Assembly (NCBI GenBank): GCA_913045625.1
Contig: CAJWPE010000001.1
Span: 62,001-126,000 of the forward strand
Direction: 5' to 3'
Source: an uncultured Chloroflexota bacterium
Lineage (GTDB): Bacteria; Chloroflexota; Dehalococcoidia; Lucifugimonadales; UBA826
DNA length: 64,000 bases
The notes under the pieces: model-generated
Told to the model about the DNA's origin: nothing
The model's database searches: none
What the model saw: the letters and a program-made list of their open reading frames with translations, nothing else
Position numbers and translations under genes: made by a program
In this document: piece after piece, positions 1 through 8,003 of the stretch
How the letters are laid out: every line of letters begins with the position of its first letter
How positions within the stretch are numbered: the first letter of the stretch is position 1

Positions 1-1091
1 AGCTCTAGCATTATTTGCTCAGACATAATTAAACCACCACTTAAATCTAAATTTTTTCTCATTCGATCAGGAAATACCTTAAGATCAGAAAAAATATAAA
101 TTGATGAATTTACAATTTTGTTAGTTAATTCACATGATCTGTCTATTGCAACATTAATCATCATAGAGGTAGTTTTATCTGCCTCATGCTCAGTTTGCAT
201 AGCCTCCAATGACATAGGGACCAAAGACCGTAATTCAGCTGCCCAAGCAACAATATCCTGACAATTTCTAGGATTTCTTTTTTGGGGCATAGTTGAAGAT
301 CCTACTGCTCCGTCTGGAACAGGTTCTTCAACTTCACCAAATTCCTGTTTCATTAGAGTATAAATCTCTCGGGCCATTTTACTAGAAGTAGCTGCAAACA
401 TCGCCAAATTTAATATATATTCTGTAAGGTGATCTCCTATAGTACGTGCAGGCATAGACATAGAAGTAAAACCTAACTCTTCAGCCATCAATTTTTGTGT
501 TTCTAAACCTTCCATTCCTACAGATGCCATAGTTCCTGCACCACCACCTAACATAGTCACAAAAACTCGTTCTTCACAATTTTTAAATCTATGAAAATGT
601 CGAATAAGTTCATCAATCCACACAGCAATTTTATAGCCAAAAGTGGCAGGAACAGCATGTTGTCCATGTGTTCTTCCTGGTAAAGCATAATTTTTTGTTT
701 CTAAAGCTAAATCTGATAAAACATCTAATAATTTCAAAATTTGCTCTAAAAATAATTGGTGAAATTGTTTAACTAATAACAGTTTACCTGTTTGAGTAAT
801 ATTTTGAGTTGTAGCCCCCCAATGAATATAACCACCAGCTTCAGGACCACAAACTCTATCTAATTCCCAAATTAGAGGTACTAAAGGGTGACCTGTTTTA
901 TCTAGAGATTGATTAATATTATCAATATTTAAATTAGCAATTAATGCCATTTCAGTAATTTTTTGAGCTGCACTTTCAGGAATAATTTTTTGTTTAGCTT
1001 GTGATCTTGCTAAAGCTGCTTCAACATCAAGATAGGCTTGAAATAACTGTTCTCTAGAAAAAAAGGTGGTGATTTTATCTATCTCATTCAT
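1..1091 (-). CDS. Adenylosuccinate lyase / 3-carboxymuconate cycloisomerase family lyase (3' end outside window)
   Basis: An open frame starts at ATG 1091 (GGAG four bases upstream) and runs leftwards off the window, giving about 363 residues without a stop. The superfamily signature GSSTMPQKRNP lies near residue 262; this is the fumarase/aspartase/argininosuccinate lyase loop that carries the catalytic serine. Further features are a HxHxQ-like GRTHGQHAVPATFG segment and an EHEAD segment typical of the PurB/PcaB branch. Members catalyse beta-elimination or cycloisomerisation as homotetramers in the cytosol. PurB (purine synthesis) and PcaB-like (aromatic catabolism) functions cannot be separated from this fragment. 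The gene is divergent from obg across a 215-base gap with DnaA-box-like sites. Confidence 0.88.
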   Translation of the reverse strand, partial: MNEIDKITTFFSREQLFQAYLDVEAALARSQAKQKIIPESAAQKITEMALIANLNIDNINQSLDKTGHPLVPLIWELDRVCGPEAGGYIHWGATTQNITQTGKLLLVKQFHQLFLEQILKLLDVLSDLALETKNYALPGRTHGQHAVPATFGYKIAVWIDELIRHFHRFKNCEERVFVTMLGGGAGTMASVGMEGLETQKLMAEELGFTSMSMPARTIGDHLTEYILNLAMFAATSSKMAREIYTLMKQEFGEVEEPVPDGAVGSSTMPQKRNPRNCQDIVAWAAELRSLVPMSLEAMQTEHEADKTTSMMINVAIDRSCELTNKIVNSSIYIFSDLKVFPDRMRKNLDLSGGLIMSEQIMLE

Positions 1092-1107
1092 TTAAGCTCC
1101 TTAAGTT

Positions 1108-1193
1108 TGTGGATATCATGTGGATATCATTTAAAGAAAAAGTCAATATTTTTATTCCAAAAAAGTATCCACACTTATATTAGATTTTCCACT
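1108..1193. promoter_or_regulatory. Cluster of four DnaA-box-like 9-mers
   Basis: Three sites share the 8-base core TATCCACA of the DnaA box (consensus TTWTNCACA). Two are in the TGTGGATAT orientation at 1108-1116 and 1119-1127, as part of an exact 11-base tandem repeat (1109-1130). One inverted copy, GTATCCACA, is at 1165-1173, and a degenerate TTTTCCACT follows at 1185-1193. The flanks are very AT-rich. The cluster lies between the lyase gene and obg, 7 kb from dnaA, whose own upstream region shows no such boxes. It could be an origin element, a DnaA-titration site or a DnaA-regulated promoter. Confidence 0.45.
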
Positions 1194-1205
1194 AATCTTC
1201 AACAA

Positions 1206-1217
1206 TATCACGTGATA
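1206..1217. promoter_or_regulatory. Perfect 12-base palindrome, possible operator
   Basis: TATCACGTGATA is a perfect palindrome in the lyase-obg divergent intergenic region. Its size and symmetry suit a dimeric regulator. No cognate regulator can be named. Confidence 0.3.
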
Positions 1218-1306
1218 AAATTGAATTAATTCCCCTGACTGATATTACTAGTTTCACCAATTAACACAGCCTTATTATAAATATTATTTTAAACAGATAA
1301 ACTCTA

Positions 1307-2581
1307 ATGATTGATCAAGTATACATAAATATAAAAAGTGGAAACGGTGGAAACGGTGCCATAAGTGGTAGACATGAGAAGTTTATTCCTAGAGGAGGTC
1401 CAGATGGAGGAGATGGAGGAAATGGAGGAGATGTTATTTTTAGAGGAAATAGGAATATAAATACATTGATTGGTTTTAGATATAAAAAAATATTTAAAGC
1501 TGAAAACGGTGGAAACGGCGCTAGTGCTAAAAAACATGGTAAAAACGGAAAAAGTATTTATATTGATGTTCCTACTGGTACTCAAATAGTAGATTCAAAC
1601 GAAGAAATAATTTTTGATATTGTTGAACACGATCAAGAGGAAATAGTTATATTTGGAGGACAAGGTGGTTATGGTAATGTTAAATATACATCTTCTACCA
1701 ATCAGTATCCAGTAATAGCCCAAAATGGCGAAAACGGGGTAGAAATGGATGTGAAATTAGAATTAAAAGTTTTAGCAGACGTTGGTATTATTGGTGCACC
1801 AAATGCAGGTAAATCTAGTCTCATTACATTTCTCACGTCTGCTAAACCTAAAATTGCTAATTATCCATTTACTACTCTAGAGCCTGTATTAGGAATACTA
1901 GATTACCGTGATGTAGACATGGTTATAGTGGATATTCCTGGTTTGATTGAAGGTGCGCATAATGGTATAGGCTTAGGTCATGATTTTCTTCGTCATATCG
2001 AAAGGTGTAAAGTTTTGATCCATTTAGTGGATGCTTCTTCAGATAATCCTAAAAAAGTTTTTGAGAACATAAACAATGAATTAGAACTTTTTAGCTCTGA
2101 AATTAAAAATAAACCTCAAATAATTGTTTTTAATAAAATAGATCTTGAAGAGGTTCACCTTCTTCAAAACCTAATTGCTGAAAGTATGAAATCTGTTGCA
2201 GATAAAATTTATTTTATTTCTGCAATTTCAGGAGCAGGTGTATCTGAGATGATGGATCAAGTGATTTTGCAATTCGAAAATTTCGAAACCCCTAAAAGTT
2301 TTGATTTGGAAATTTCCAAATCAAATGAAGAATTTATTCCAGTTATTCAGCCTTTACCTAAAAGAAGAGGTGTTTCAGTATATGTAGAAGATGAAGTTTT
2401 TGTAGTAGAGTCCCCTGGAGTCGAAAGAATTGCTACTAGAATTGATTATGAAGATTGGATGGCTAGAATGCAGTTTTATAAACATCTAAAAACTACAGGT
2501 GTAGTAAAGGCTTTAGAGGATGCTGGGATTACATCTGGAGACACTGTTAGAATTGGTGATGTTGAATGGGACTGGGACTAA
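1307..2581 (+). CDS. obg: Obg/CgtA-type GTPase
   Basis: Essential ribosome-assembly and stress GTPase of 424 residues. The N-terminal Obg fold (about 1-158) has the glycine-rich runs GGPDGGDGGNGGDV and GQGGYGN. The GTPase domain carries P-loop GAPNAGKSS near 163-171, the switch I region NYPFTT, G3 DIPG near 208, G4 NKID near 275 and G5 SAIS near 304. The C-terminal OCT-like domain (about 340-424) contains the conserved GVERIATR segment and an acidic end, as in Gram-positive and Chloroflexi Obg. The start is the first ATG giving the canonical N terminus. There is no clear Shine-Dalgarno; a GATAAA hexamer lies five bases before the ATG. tRNA-Thr follows directly. Confidence 0.97.
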   Translation: MIDQVYINIKSGNGGNGAISGRHEKFIPRGGPDGGDGGNGGDVIFRGNRNINTLIGFRYKKIFKAENGGNGASAKKHGKNGKSIYIDVPTGTQIVDSNEEIIFDIVEHDQEEIVIFGGQGGYGNVKYTSSTNQYPVIAQNGENGVEMDVKLELKVLADVGIIGAPNAGKSSLITFLTSAKPKIANYPFTTLEPVLGILDYRDVDMVIVDIPGLIEGAHNGIGLGHDFLRHIERCKVLIHLVDASSDNPKKVFENINNELELFSSEIKNKPQIIVFNKIDLEEVHLLQNLIAESMKSVADKIYFISAISGAGVSEMMDQVILQFENFETPKSFDLEISKSNEEFIPVIQPLPKRRGVSVYVEDEVFVVESPGVERIATRIDYEDWMARMQFYKHLKTTGVVKALEDAGITSGDTVRIGDVEWDWD

Positions 2582-2586
2582 TATTA

Positions 2587-2615
2587 GTGACCTGCTAGAT
2601 ATAAGGTTGTATAAT
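2587..2615 (+). promoter_or_regulatory. Promoter of tRNA-Thr
   Basis: The -35 GTGACC (2587-2592, four of six matches) and consensus -10 TATAAT (2610-2615) are separated by 17 bases. Together they place a start about 16 bases before the tRNA. The -35 begins six bases after the obg stop codon. Confidence 0.55.
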
Positions 2616-2637
2616 CCTATATCGTAATTTATATAAT

Positions 2638-2712
2638 GCCGAAGTAGCTCAGTGGTAGAGCAGCTGTTTTGTAAACAGCCGGTCGTCAGTTCGATCCTGA
2701 CCTTCGGCTCCA
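2638..2712 (+). tRNA. tRNA-Thr (anticodon TGT)
   Basis: A complete cloverleaf can be drawn. The acceptor stem is GCCGAAG/CTTCGGC. The D arm is AGCTCAGTGGTAGAGC. The anticodon stem GCTGT/ACAGC carries loop TTTGTAA, giving anticodon TGT (codon ACA). The T arm contains GTTCGATCC. The discriminator is T and the CCA end is encoded. A promoter lies immediately upstream, and a convergent aminotransferase gene ends 10 bases downstream. Confidence 0.96.
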
Positions 2713-2722
2713 GATTAAATTT

Positions 2723-3979
2723 TTAGTCTAGGCATTTTTCGTATGCTTTTTTAAGTCTAACCCCTACTTCTTGTAGTTGTTTTTTTGATGGTTGTGTAAA
2801 CGCTAATCTGTAATTATATGTTCCTTGGGATTTATCGAGAAAAAATACTGAGCCTGTAGGAAAAACTAAACCTTCTTCTGCAGCGGCTTTAATCAATTGT
2901 TCAGACTTTACTTGGTAAGATTTCAACCATAAAAAATATCCTCCTGAAGGAGGGGTGATTTCTATATAATCTCCACAATTTTCTCTAATTGAATTTACCA
3001 TAATTGAACATTTTTCTTTGTAAAGATTTCGCATATTCTCAACATGCGAATCTAAAGAATTATCATTAATAAAGTTAGTCAATGCATAATGAATTAATGG
3101 GCTGTTTCCCATATCAAATCGTACTTTTGTAAGTATTTGAATATATTCATCCCGAGCCTGAATCCATCCTAGTCTTAACCCTGTTGCTACAACTTTACTA
3201 AAACTACACATTCTTAATACTCCAAAACCATTGGATAGTGAAAAATACGTTGGAGGTGGAGGTTGATCAAAATAAAGTTCACTATATGCAGCATCTTCAA
3301 TAATTAAAATTTTGTTTTTTGCACAAATTTTTAAAATTGACTCTCTAATCTCAATTGGAGCTACATTTCCAGTAGGGTTTTGGTAATCAGGAATAGTGTA
3401 AAAAAACTTAATTCTTTTTTGTTCGTTCGTAATTTTTTCTATAAGGGTTTCAAATTCTTTAACATTTATTCCGTTGGAGTGTATTGGTATTTCTACAACT
3501 TCAGCCAGTGATCCTTGTATGCACCTCACAGTTCCTGAATAACTGGGTGATTCTACAATTACTACATCATTTGGTTCTATAAATGCATTAAGAATATTTT
3601 CTAAACATCCTGAACTTCCATTGTGAAGAATAATATTATTTTCATTTAAATCAATATTTTCTATTCTGTTTTGTCTATTAGCTATGGCTTTTCTACATTC
3701 ATCATAACCAAACCATCCTCCATAAGTTAAAGACTCAACAGGAAATTTTTTTATACCATTGACGAGTCCTTCAATTAATTTATTAGTAGGGATTGTGTCG
3801 TCGTCTGGAATTCCAGATGCTAATACAATAGGATCTGGATGAGATGTGGGAAGCCTCCACATTTTTCCTGCGTCTGTTGGATTTCCTGGATCAAGAGTTT
3901 TGGCTGCTATAGAAGACAGTTCTTCTACAGAAATTTTCTTCCAAATTTGAGACAATGTGCTTTGTATATCCAAAGCCAT
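2723..3979 (-). CDS. PLP-dependent aminotransferase, class I/II fold type I
   Basis: Aminotransferase of 418 residues resembling the MocR-domain/2-aminoadipate (LysN-like) branch. Visible motifs are the cofactor-contacting segment YQNPTGN, the aspartate in IIEDAAYSE that binds the pyridine nitrogen, and the PLP-lysine segment SFSKVVATGLRLGW. There is no N-terminal GntR-type HTH, so it is a plain enzyme and not a MocR regulator. The substrate cannot be assigned from the sequence; aromatic, 2-aminoadipate or branched-chain amino acids are all possible. AAGG lies upstream of the ATG. The gene is divergent from nadD and ends beside tRNA-Thr. Confidence 0.9.
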   Translation of the reverse strand: MALDIQSTLSQIWKKISVEELSSIAAKTLDPGNPTDAGKMWRLPTSHPDPIVLASGIPDDDTIPTNKLIEGLVNGIKKFPVESLTYGGWFGYDECRKAIANRQNRIENIDLNENNIILHNGSSGCLENILNAFIEPNDVVIVESPSYSGTVRCIQGSLAEVVEIPIHSNGINVKEFETLIEKITNEQKRIKFFYTIPDYQNPTGNVAPIEIRESILKICAKNKILIIEDAAYSELYFDQPPPPTYFSLSNGFGVLRMCSFSKVVATGLRLGWIQARDEYIQILTKVRFDMGNSPLIHYALTNFINDNSLDSHVENMRNLYKEKCSIMVNSIRENCGDYIEITPPSGGYFLWLKSYQVKSEQLIKAAAEEGLVFPTGSVFFLDKSQGTYNYRLAFTQPSKKQLQEVGVRLKKAYEKCLD

Positions 3980-4074
3980 AATGTTTACCTTTGTATATTT
4001 AATCGGTAAATATTAATCAAGGATCGTTTTCATATCAAGAAGAAAAATTATGTTTCAGTAAAATAAGGTAAAAA

Positions 4075-4641
4075 ATGAGAATCGGTTTGTTAGGTGGAAC
4101 TTTTGATCCAATTCATTTTGGACACATACTTGCTGCTAAATATTCGATGGAACACTTATCGTTAGATCAAGTTTTATTTATGCCTGCAGGGCACCCTTAT
4201 TTAAAGGCAGATCACAATCTCTCCTCGTCTTCTCATAGGCTTGAAATGGTTAAATTGGCAACAGCAATGTACCCACAATTTGTGGTTTCTGATATCGAAA
4301 TTCTTAGAAATGGTCCGTCATACACCATAGACACTGTTCAACACTTAGAGAATCCAGAAAATGAGCTTGTTTTAATTTTTGGTTCTGATGTAATTGAACA
4401 AATGAATCAATGGAAAGACATAGATTTATTATTCGATTCTGTTTCAATAGTCTTTATTAATAGGGATTTAACTGACTATAAAGTTTTTCACCAAAATGTA
4501 GAATTTATAGATTTACCCATTCCTAATATTTCTTCTACGGAAATTAGACAAAGAATTGATAATCTTCTACCCGTAGAAGATTATCTTCCAAAAGAAGTCA
4601 TTCAATATATATATAAACATAATCTATATCAGACCCCTTAA
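4075..4641 (+). CDS. nadD: Nicotinate-nucleotide adenylyltransferase
   Basis: Converts nicotinate mononucleotide and ATP to deamido-NAD in NAD synthesis. The nucleotidyltransferase signature GGTFDPIHFGH is at residues 7-17, and the C-terminal ISSTEIR motif of the adenylyltransferase family is near 152-158. Its 188 residues are normal for NadD. AAGG lies seven bases before the ATG. It is followed 48 bases later by pyrE, so a nucleotide and cofactor run is likely. Confidence 0.95.
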   Translation: MRIGLLGGTFDPIHFGHILAAKYSMEHLSLDQVLFMPAGHPYLKADHNLSSSSHRLEMVKLATAMYPQFVVSDIEILRNGPSYTIDTVQHLENPENELVLIFGSDVIEQMNQWKDIDLLFDSVSIVFINRDLTDYKVFHQNVEFIDLPIPNISSTEIRQRIDNLLPVEDYLPKEVIQYIYKHNLYQTP

Positions 4642-4689
4642 AGGATTTGTTTCTTAATAAAAAACACTTATACTAAAAAAGGAAAATTT

Positions 4690-5247
4690 ATGACAGATCA
4701 ACAAGAACTTTTAGATTTAGCAATTGAAATAAACTCATTACTGTTTGGAAATTTTCAATTATCCTCCGGAGGATCAAGTTCTTATTATTTTGATGGCAGA
4801 GTTTTAACTCTTAATCCTAAAGGTTCTTATTTGACTGCTAAATGTTTTCTGCCATTAATTTTAGAGTCTGGCGCTAGTTTTATCGCTGGCCCTACTTTAG
4901 GTGCTGATCCAATTGTGGCATCCGTAGCTACTTTTAGTTACTTACAAAATTCTCCTGTAAATGCATTGATAGTTCGCAAGGAACAAAAAGAACATGGTGG
5001 TGAGAAAATCATAGAAGGTTCATTTGCTCCCGGTTCAAAAATAGCTGTTGTTGATGATACTTGTACAAGTGGGTCTAGTTTGTTTCATGCTATCAAAGCT
5101 ATAGAAAATGAAGGTGGAGAAGTTACTAAAGTTCTTTCAATTTTGGACAGAAATTCTGGTGGAAGTAAAAAAATCTTGGATGATGGATATGATTTTTTTA
5201 GTCTTTTTGTTGCAAATGATAAAGGTCAAATCTCATGCAATCTATAG
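4690..5247 (+). CDS. pyrE: Orotate phosphoribosyltransferase
   Basis: Transfers phosphoribose from PRPP to orotate to give OMP in pyrimidine synthesis. The PRPP-binding motif VVDDTCTSGSSL lies near residues 119-130. The flexible-loop catalytic segment VRKEQKEHGGEKIIEG contains the lysines and histidine typical of OPRTases. The N terminus has SSGGSSSYYFDGR, matching the orotate-binding SGxxSxYYxDxR pattern. Its 185 residues are normal. The Shine-Dalgarno AAGGAAAA precedes the ATG. The 3' end overlaps the next gene by 13 bases, so the two are translationally coupled. Confidence 0.94.
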   Translation: MTDQQELLDLAIEINSLLFGNFQLSSGGSSSYYFDGRVLTLNPKGSYLTAKCFLPLILESGASFIAGPTLGADPIVASVATFSYLQNSPVNALIVRKEQKEHGGEKIIEGSFAPGSKIAVVDDTCTSGSSLFHAIKAIENEGGEVTKVLSILDRNSGGSKKILDDGYDFFSLFVANDKGQISCNL

Positions 5248-6677
5248 AATTTAAGTCTCATTGGTGGGTATTTTTAGCAGCAGCTTTGGGAACGTTTATA
5301 GTAGTAATTGATCAATCTGCGACTTCAATAGTTACACCAATTATTGCTACACAATTTGGTATTGATATTCCCGCTTCACAGTGGATAACTATTGTTTATA
5401 TTTTAACTGTAACGGTGTTAATGATTCCTGCAGGTGCTATAGCAGATCAAATTGGCAGGAAGAGAGTTTGGTCAACAGGATTAATAGTTTTTGCATTAGC
5501 CTCTTTAGTAACGGCATTTTCACCAAATTATGTTGTGTTATTGATTGGGAAAATTTTAATGGGCTTGGGTGCTGTTGGTGTTCAGTCTACTGGAATGGCT
5601 ATAGTTGTAAATATTTTTCCAGACCATCAAAGAAGTACCGCAACAGGTTTACATATGGGTGTAGTTGGATTTGGCTCATTGGGAGGTCAAGTAGTAGGAG
5701 GCTTGATAGAAAGTTTATTTAATTGGCGATCCGTTTATATTTTTATGTTTTTGTTTAGTGTTATAGCTACTATTTCTGCATTTTTGTTTCTGGTTAAAGA
5801 TTCTAAGGGGTCTGTGATAAAAGGTTTGTCATCTTTTGATTGGATAGGAACATTTTTGTTTGGCGGGTTCTTAATAATATTAATTTTAACTGTTAATTTT
5901 ATGAATTCTTTTGGGTGGGCTTCTTTCGAAATAATGGGAGGAATAATCTTCTCAATACTTTTGTTAATTATATTTTTAATTTTAGAGAAAAAATTATCGA
6001 ATCCCATGTTTCAATTAGACGTGTTTAAGGCTAGAAATTATTCTTTAGGATCATTGGCTCGTCTAACTTGTTTTATTGCTTCTTCAGCTAGTTTTTTTCT
6101 TCTTCCGTTTTATTTAGTTTCGGTTGCAGGGCTTTCAACAGGTTTTGCTGGAATGTTGTTAGTTCCACGAGGATTCTGTTTTATGTTATTTGGTCCTATC
6201 AGTGGCAAGATAGCTGATTTTACAGGCCCCAGGATTCCTTCGATTTTCGGAATGATAATGTGCTCATTTGCATTATATTTGTATACTAATTTATCGTTAG
6301 AAACTACCACCGCGATGATAATTTTGATTACTGTTTTAGAAGGTACTGGAATTTCATTTTTTTTAGCTCCAAATAGTAGTGCAATAATGGGTAGTGCAGG
6401 AAGAAGTAACTATGGTTTTGCGTCTGCCTTCATGAATTTAACTAGAAATTTAGGCCATATTTTTGGGATAGCGTTACCAGCCATAGTTGTTTCTTCAATG
6501 ATGCTATCTCTAGGTTATGATCCTGATTTGTCTGATTCTAAAAAATTACAAGATATTGGTCTAAAATTAGCATATATTTCATCAATGAGTAGAGCTTTTT
6601 TGATTAGTACATTCATTATGTTGTCAGCTGCAGCTATGTCTATAGGAGTCACCTCTCCAAGGATTAAAATTAAGTAA
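5235..6677 (+). CDS. MFS transporter, DHA2 (14-TMS, EmrB/QacA-like)
   Basis: Integral membrane protein of 480 residues with about 14 hydrophobic helices. The N-terminal DQSATSIVTPII segment corresponds to the DHA2 motif D (LDxTIVNVALP). The loop 2-3 motif A appears as GAIADQIGRKRVW. DHA2 members export drugs, dyes or metabolites by proton antiport; the substrate is unknown here. The start overlaps pyrE by 13 bases, with AAAGG upstream. The stop codon shares one base with the ATG of the next histidine phosphatase gene, so nadD-pyrE-MFS-phosphatase may be one transcript. Confidence 0.88.
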   Translation: MQSIEFKSHWWVFLAAALGTFIVVIDQSATSIVTPIIATQFGIDIPASQWITIVYILTVTVLMIPAGAIADQIGRKRVWSTGLIVFALASLVTAFSPNYVVLLIGKILMGLGAVGVQSTGMAIVVNIFPDHQRSTATGLHMGVVGFGSLGGQVVGGLIESLFNWRSVYIFMFLFSVIATISAFLFLVKDSKGSVIKGLSSFDWIGTFLFGGFLIILILTVNFMNSFGWASFEIMGGIIFSILLLIIFLILEKKLSNPMFQLDVFKARNYSLGSLARLTCFIASSASFFLLPFYLVSVAGLSTGFAGMLLVPRGFCFMLFGPISGKIADFTGPRIPSIFGMIMCSFALYLYTNLSLETTTAMIILITVLEGTGISFFLAPNSSAIMGSAGRSNYGFASAFMNLTRNLGHIFGIALPAIVVSSMMLSLGYDPDLSDSKKLQDIGLKLAYISSMSRAFLISTFIMLSAAAMSIGVTSPRIKIK

Positions 6678-7309
6678 TGAAATTAACAATAATCCGTCAC
6701 GCCGAATCTGTTGGAAATTTTGAAGGTAGATGGCAAGGTCACCAAGACTTTCCCTTATCTGATTCTGGAATTCAACAGGCACAAAAATTGCATAAAAGTT
6801 TCGTTAATAGTCAACTTTCTCCAAGCTATGTTTATAGCAGTCCTTTATCCAGAACTTTATCAACTGCAGAAATTGCTTTTCCAAACTATAAAATTATTAC
6901 CATTTCTGATTTAATCGAAAGAGACACTGGAATTTTTTCTGGCAAGACTGCATTAGATATTAAACAACAGTTTCCAGAGATAGCTGAACAATTTGCTGTC
7001 ACAAAAGATTTAAATTTCGTTCCTGAAGCTGAGAATAAATATGACTTAATGAAAAGAGCTAATAAAGTTATAGATTTTTTAATTAAGGGACATAATCAAT
7101 CAGATGAAATAGTTGTTTTCTCTCATGGAGGACTAATGATTTATTTGATAGCAGTGATTTTAGGTACAAATCGTATATGGAAAACTAAAATTTTAAATAC
7201 TTCTATTTTTGAATTTGAGATAGATTCTGATAATTGGATGGGGTCAAATAATTTATCGAGTGATTTTGAAATTCTTAAATTTTCAGATTTAAATCATCTT
7301 AATGAATAA
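6677..7309 (+). CDS. Histidine phosphatase (phosphoglycerate mutase-like)
   Basis: Histidine phosphatase superfamily protein of 210 residues. The catalytic RHAES motif is at residues 7-11 with phospho-accepting His8. A second conserved region, VFSHGG, lies near 153-158. Family members include cofactor-dependent mutases, CobC-type alpha-ribazole phosphatases and broad phosphatases; the true substrate is unknown. Translation is coupled to the MFS gene through a TAATG overlap. It is a paralogue of the next gene: the C termini share IWKTKILNTSIFEFE versus LWGIRTKNTAIFEFE. The two are convergent and separated by one base. Confidence 0.87.
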   Translation: MKLTIIRHAESVGNFEGRWQGHQDFPLSDSGIQQAQKLHKSFVNSQLSPSYVYSSPLSRTLSTAEIAFPNYKIITISDLIERDTGIFSGKTALDIKQQFPEIAEQFAVTKDLNFVPEAENKYDLMKRANKVIDFLIKGHNQSDEIVVFSHGGLMIYLIAVILGTNRIWKTKILNTSIFEFEIDSDNWMGSNNLSSDFEILKFSDLNHLNE

Positions 7310-7310
7310 A

Positions 7311-8003
7311 CTAAATTTGACTACCAAGATTCCCTAAGTCTTTTCCGTCATTTTCTAAATGAGGTGTTTCGTTAAACCTCAAAATTCTCCATAGTGTAGG
7401 ATTGTTTTTAGTGCGACTCATATCATTCCATTGTTGAGGGTCGAGTTCAAATTCAAATATTGCTGTGTTTTTAGTGCGAATACCCCACAATTTTGGAGTT
7501 TCAAGAATTGCGGCAATTATGTTTCCAATAATAGAAGCGTGACAAAACATAATTACTATATCTGTATTATTTTGATGATTGAGGGCTATATTCAAAACAT
7601 TTTTGCCCCTACTTCGTCTCTCTGATTCTGTTTCAGCTCCATTGACAACATCCCAATTGCGACTAAAACGAAAGCCATCTGCTTCTTGAGGAAATAATTG
7701 TTCAATTTCTTCCCATGTATGTCCTTCAAAGTTTCCTGCACTTGTTTCTTTTAGTTCATCAATTATATTTGGTTCAATATTCCAGTGATTACCTGCAAGA
7801 TGGTAAGTATCTAGGGCTCTTTTTTGTGGACTGACATATATGTGTGTTGGAATATAATTTGTATCTTTGAACCAACTACCCAACTTTTTCGCTTGATTTT
7901 TACCATTTTCTGTTAAGTTGGTAATTTCAAGATCTTGAGAACCTGACCATCTTTGTGCGTCGTTAGCAAAAGTTTCTCCATGCCTAACTAATAATAATTT
8001 CAT
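7311..8003 (-). CDS. Histidine phosphatase (phosphoglycerate mutase-like), dnaA-linked
   Basis: Histidine phosphatase of 230 residues with catalytic RHGET at 7-11 and a second motif MFCHASII near 153-160. It overlaps the end of dnaA by four bases (ATGA), so it should be translated from the dnaA message. It is a paralogue of the convergent gene ending at 7309. Compared with that gene it has a C-terminal tail of about 25 residues without recognised motifs. Substrate unknown. Confidence 0.86.
   Translation of the reverse strand: MKLLLVRHGETFANDAQRWSGSQDLEITNLTENGKNQAKKLGSWFKDTNYIPTHIYVSPQKRALDTYHLAGNHWNIEPNIIDELKETSAGNFEGHTWEEIEQLFPQEADGFRFSRNWDVVNGAETESERRSRGKNVLNIALNHQNNTDIVIMFCHASIIGNIIAAILETPKLWGIRTKNTAIFEFELDPQQWNDMSRTKNNPTLWRILRFNETPHLENDGKDLGNLGSQI

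Noticed and set aside
1304..1585. Serine-rich open frame antisense to obg
   Set aside because: It mirrors the glycine-rich Obg codons on the other strand and has no ribosome site or domain.
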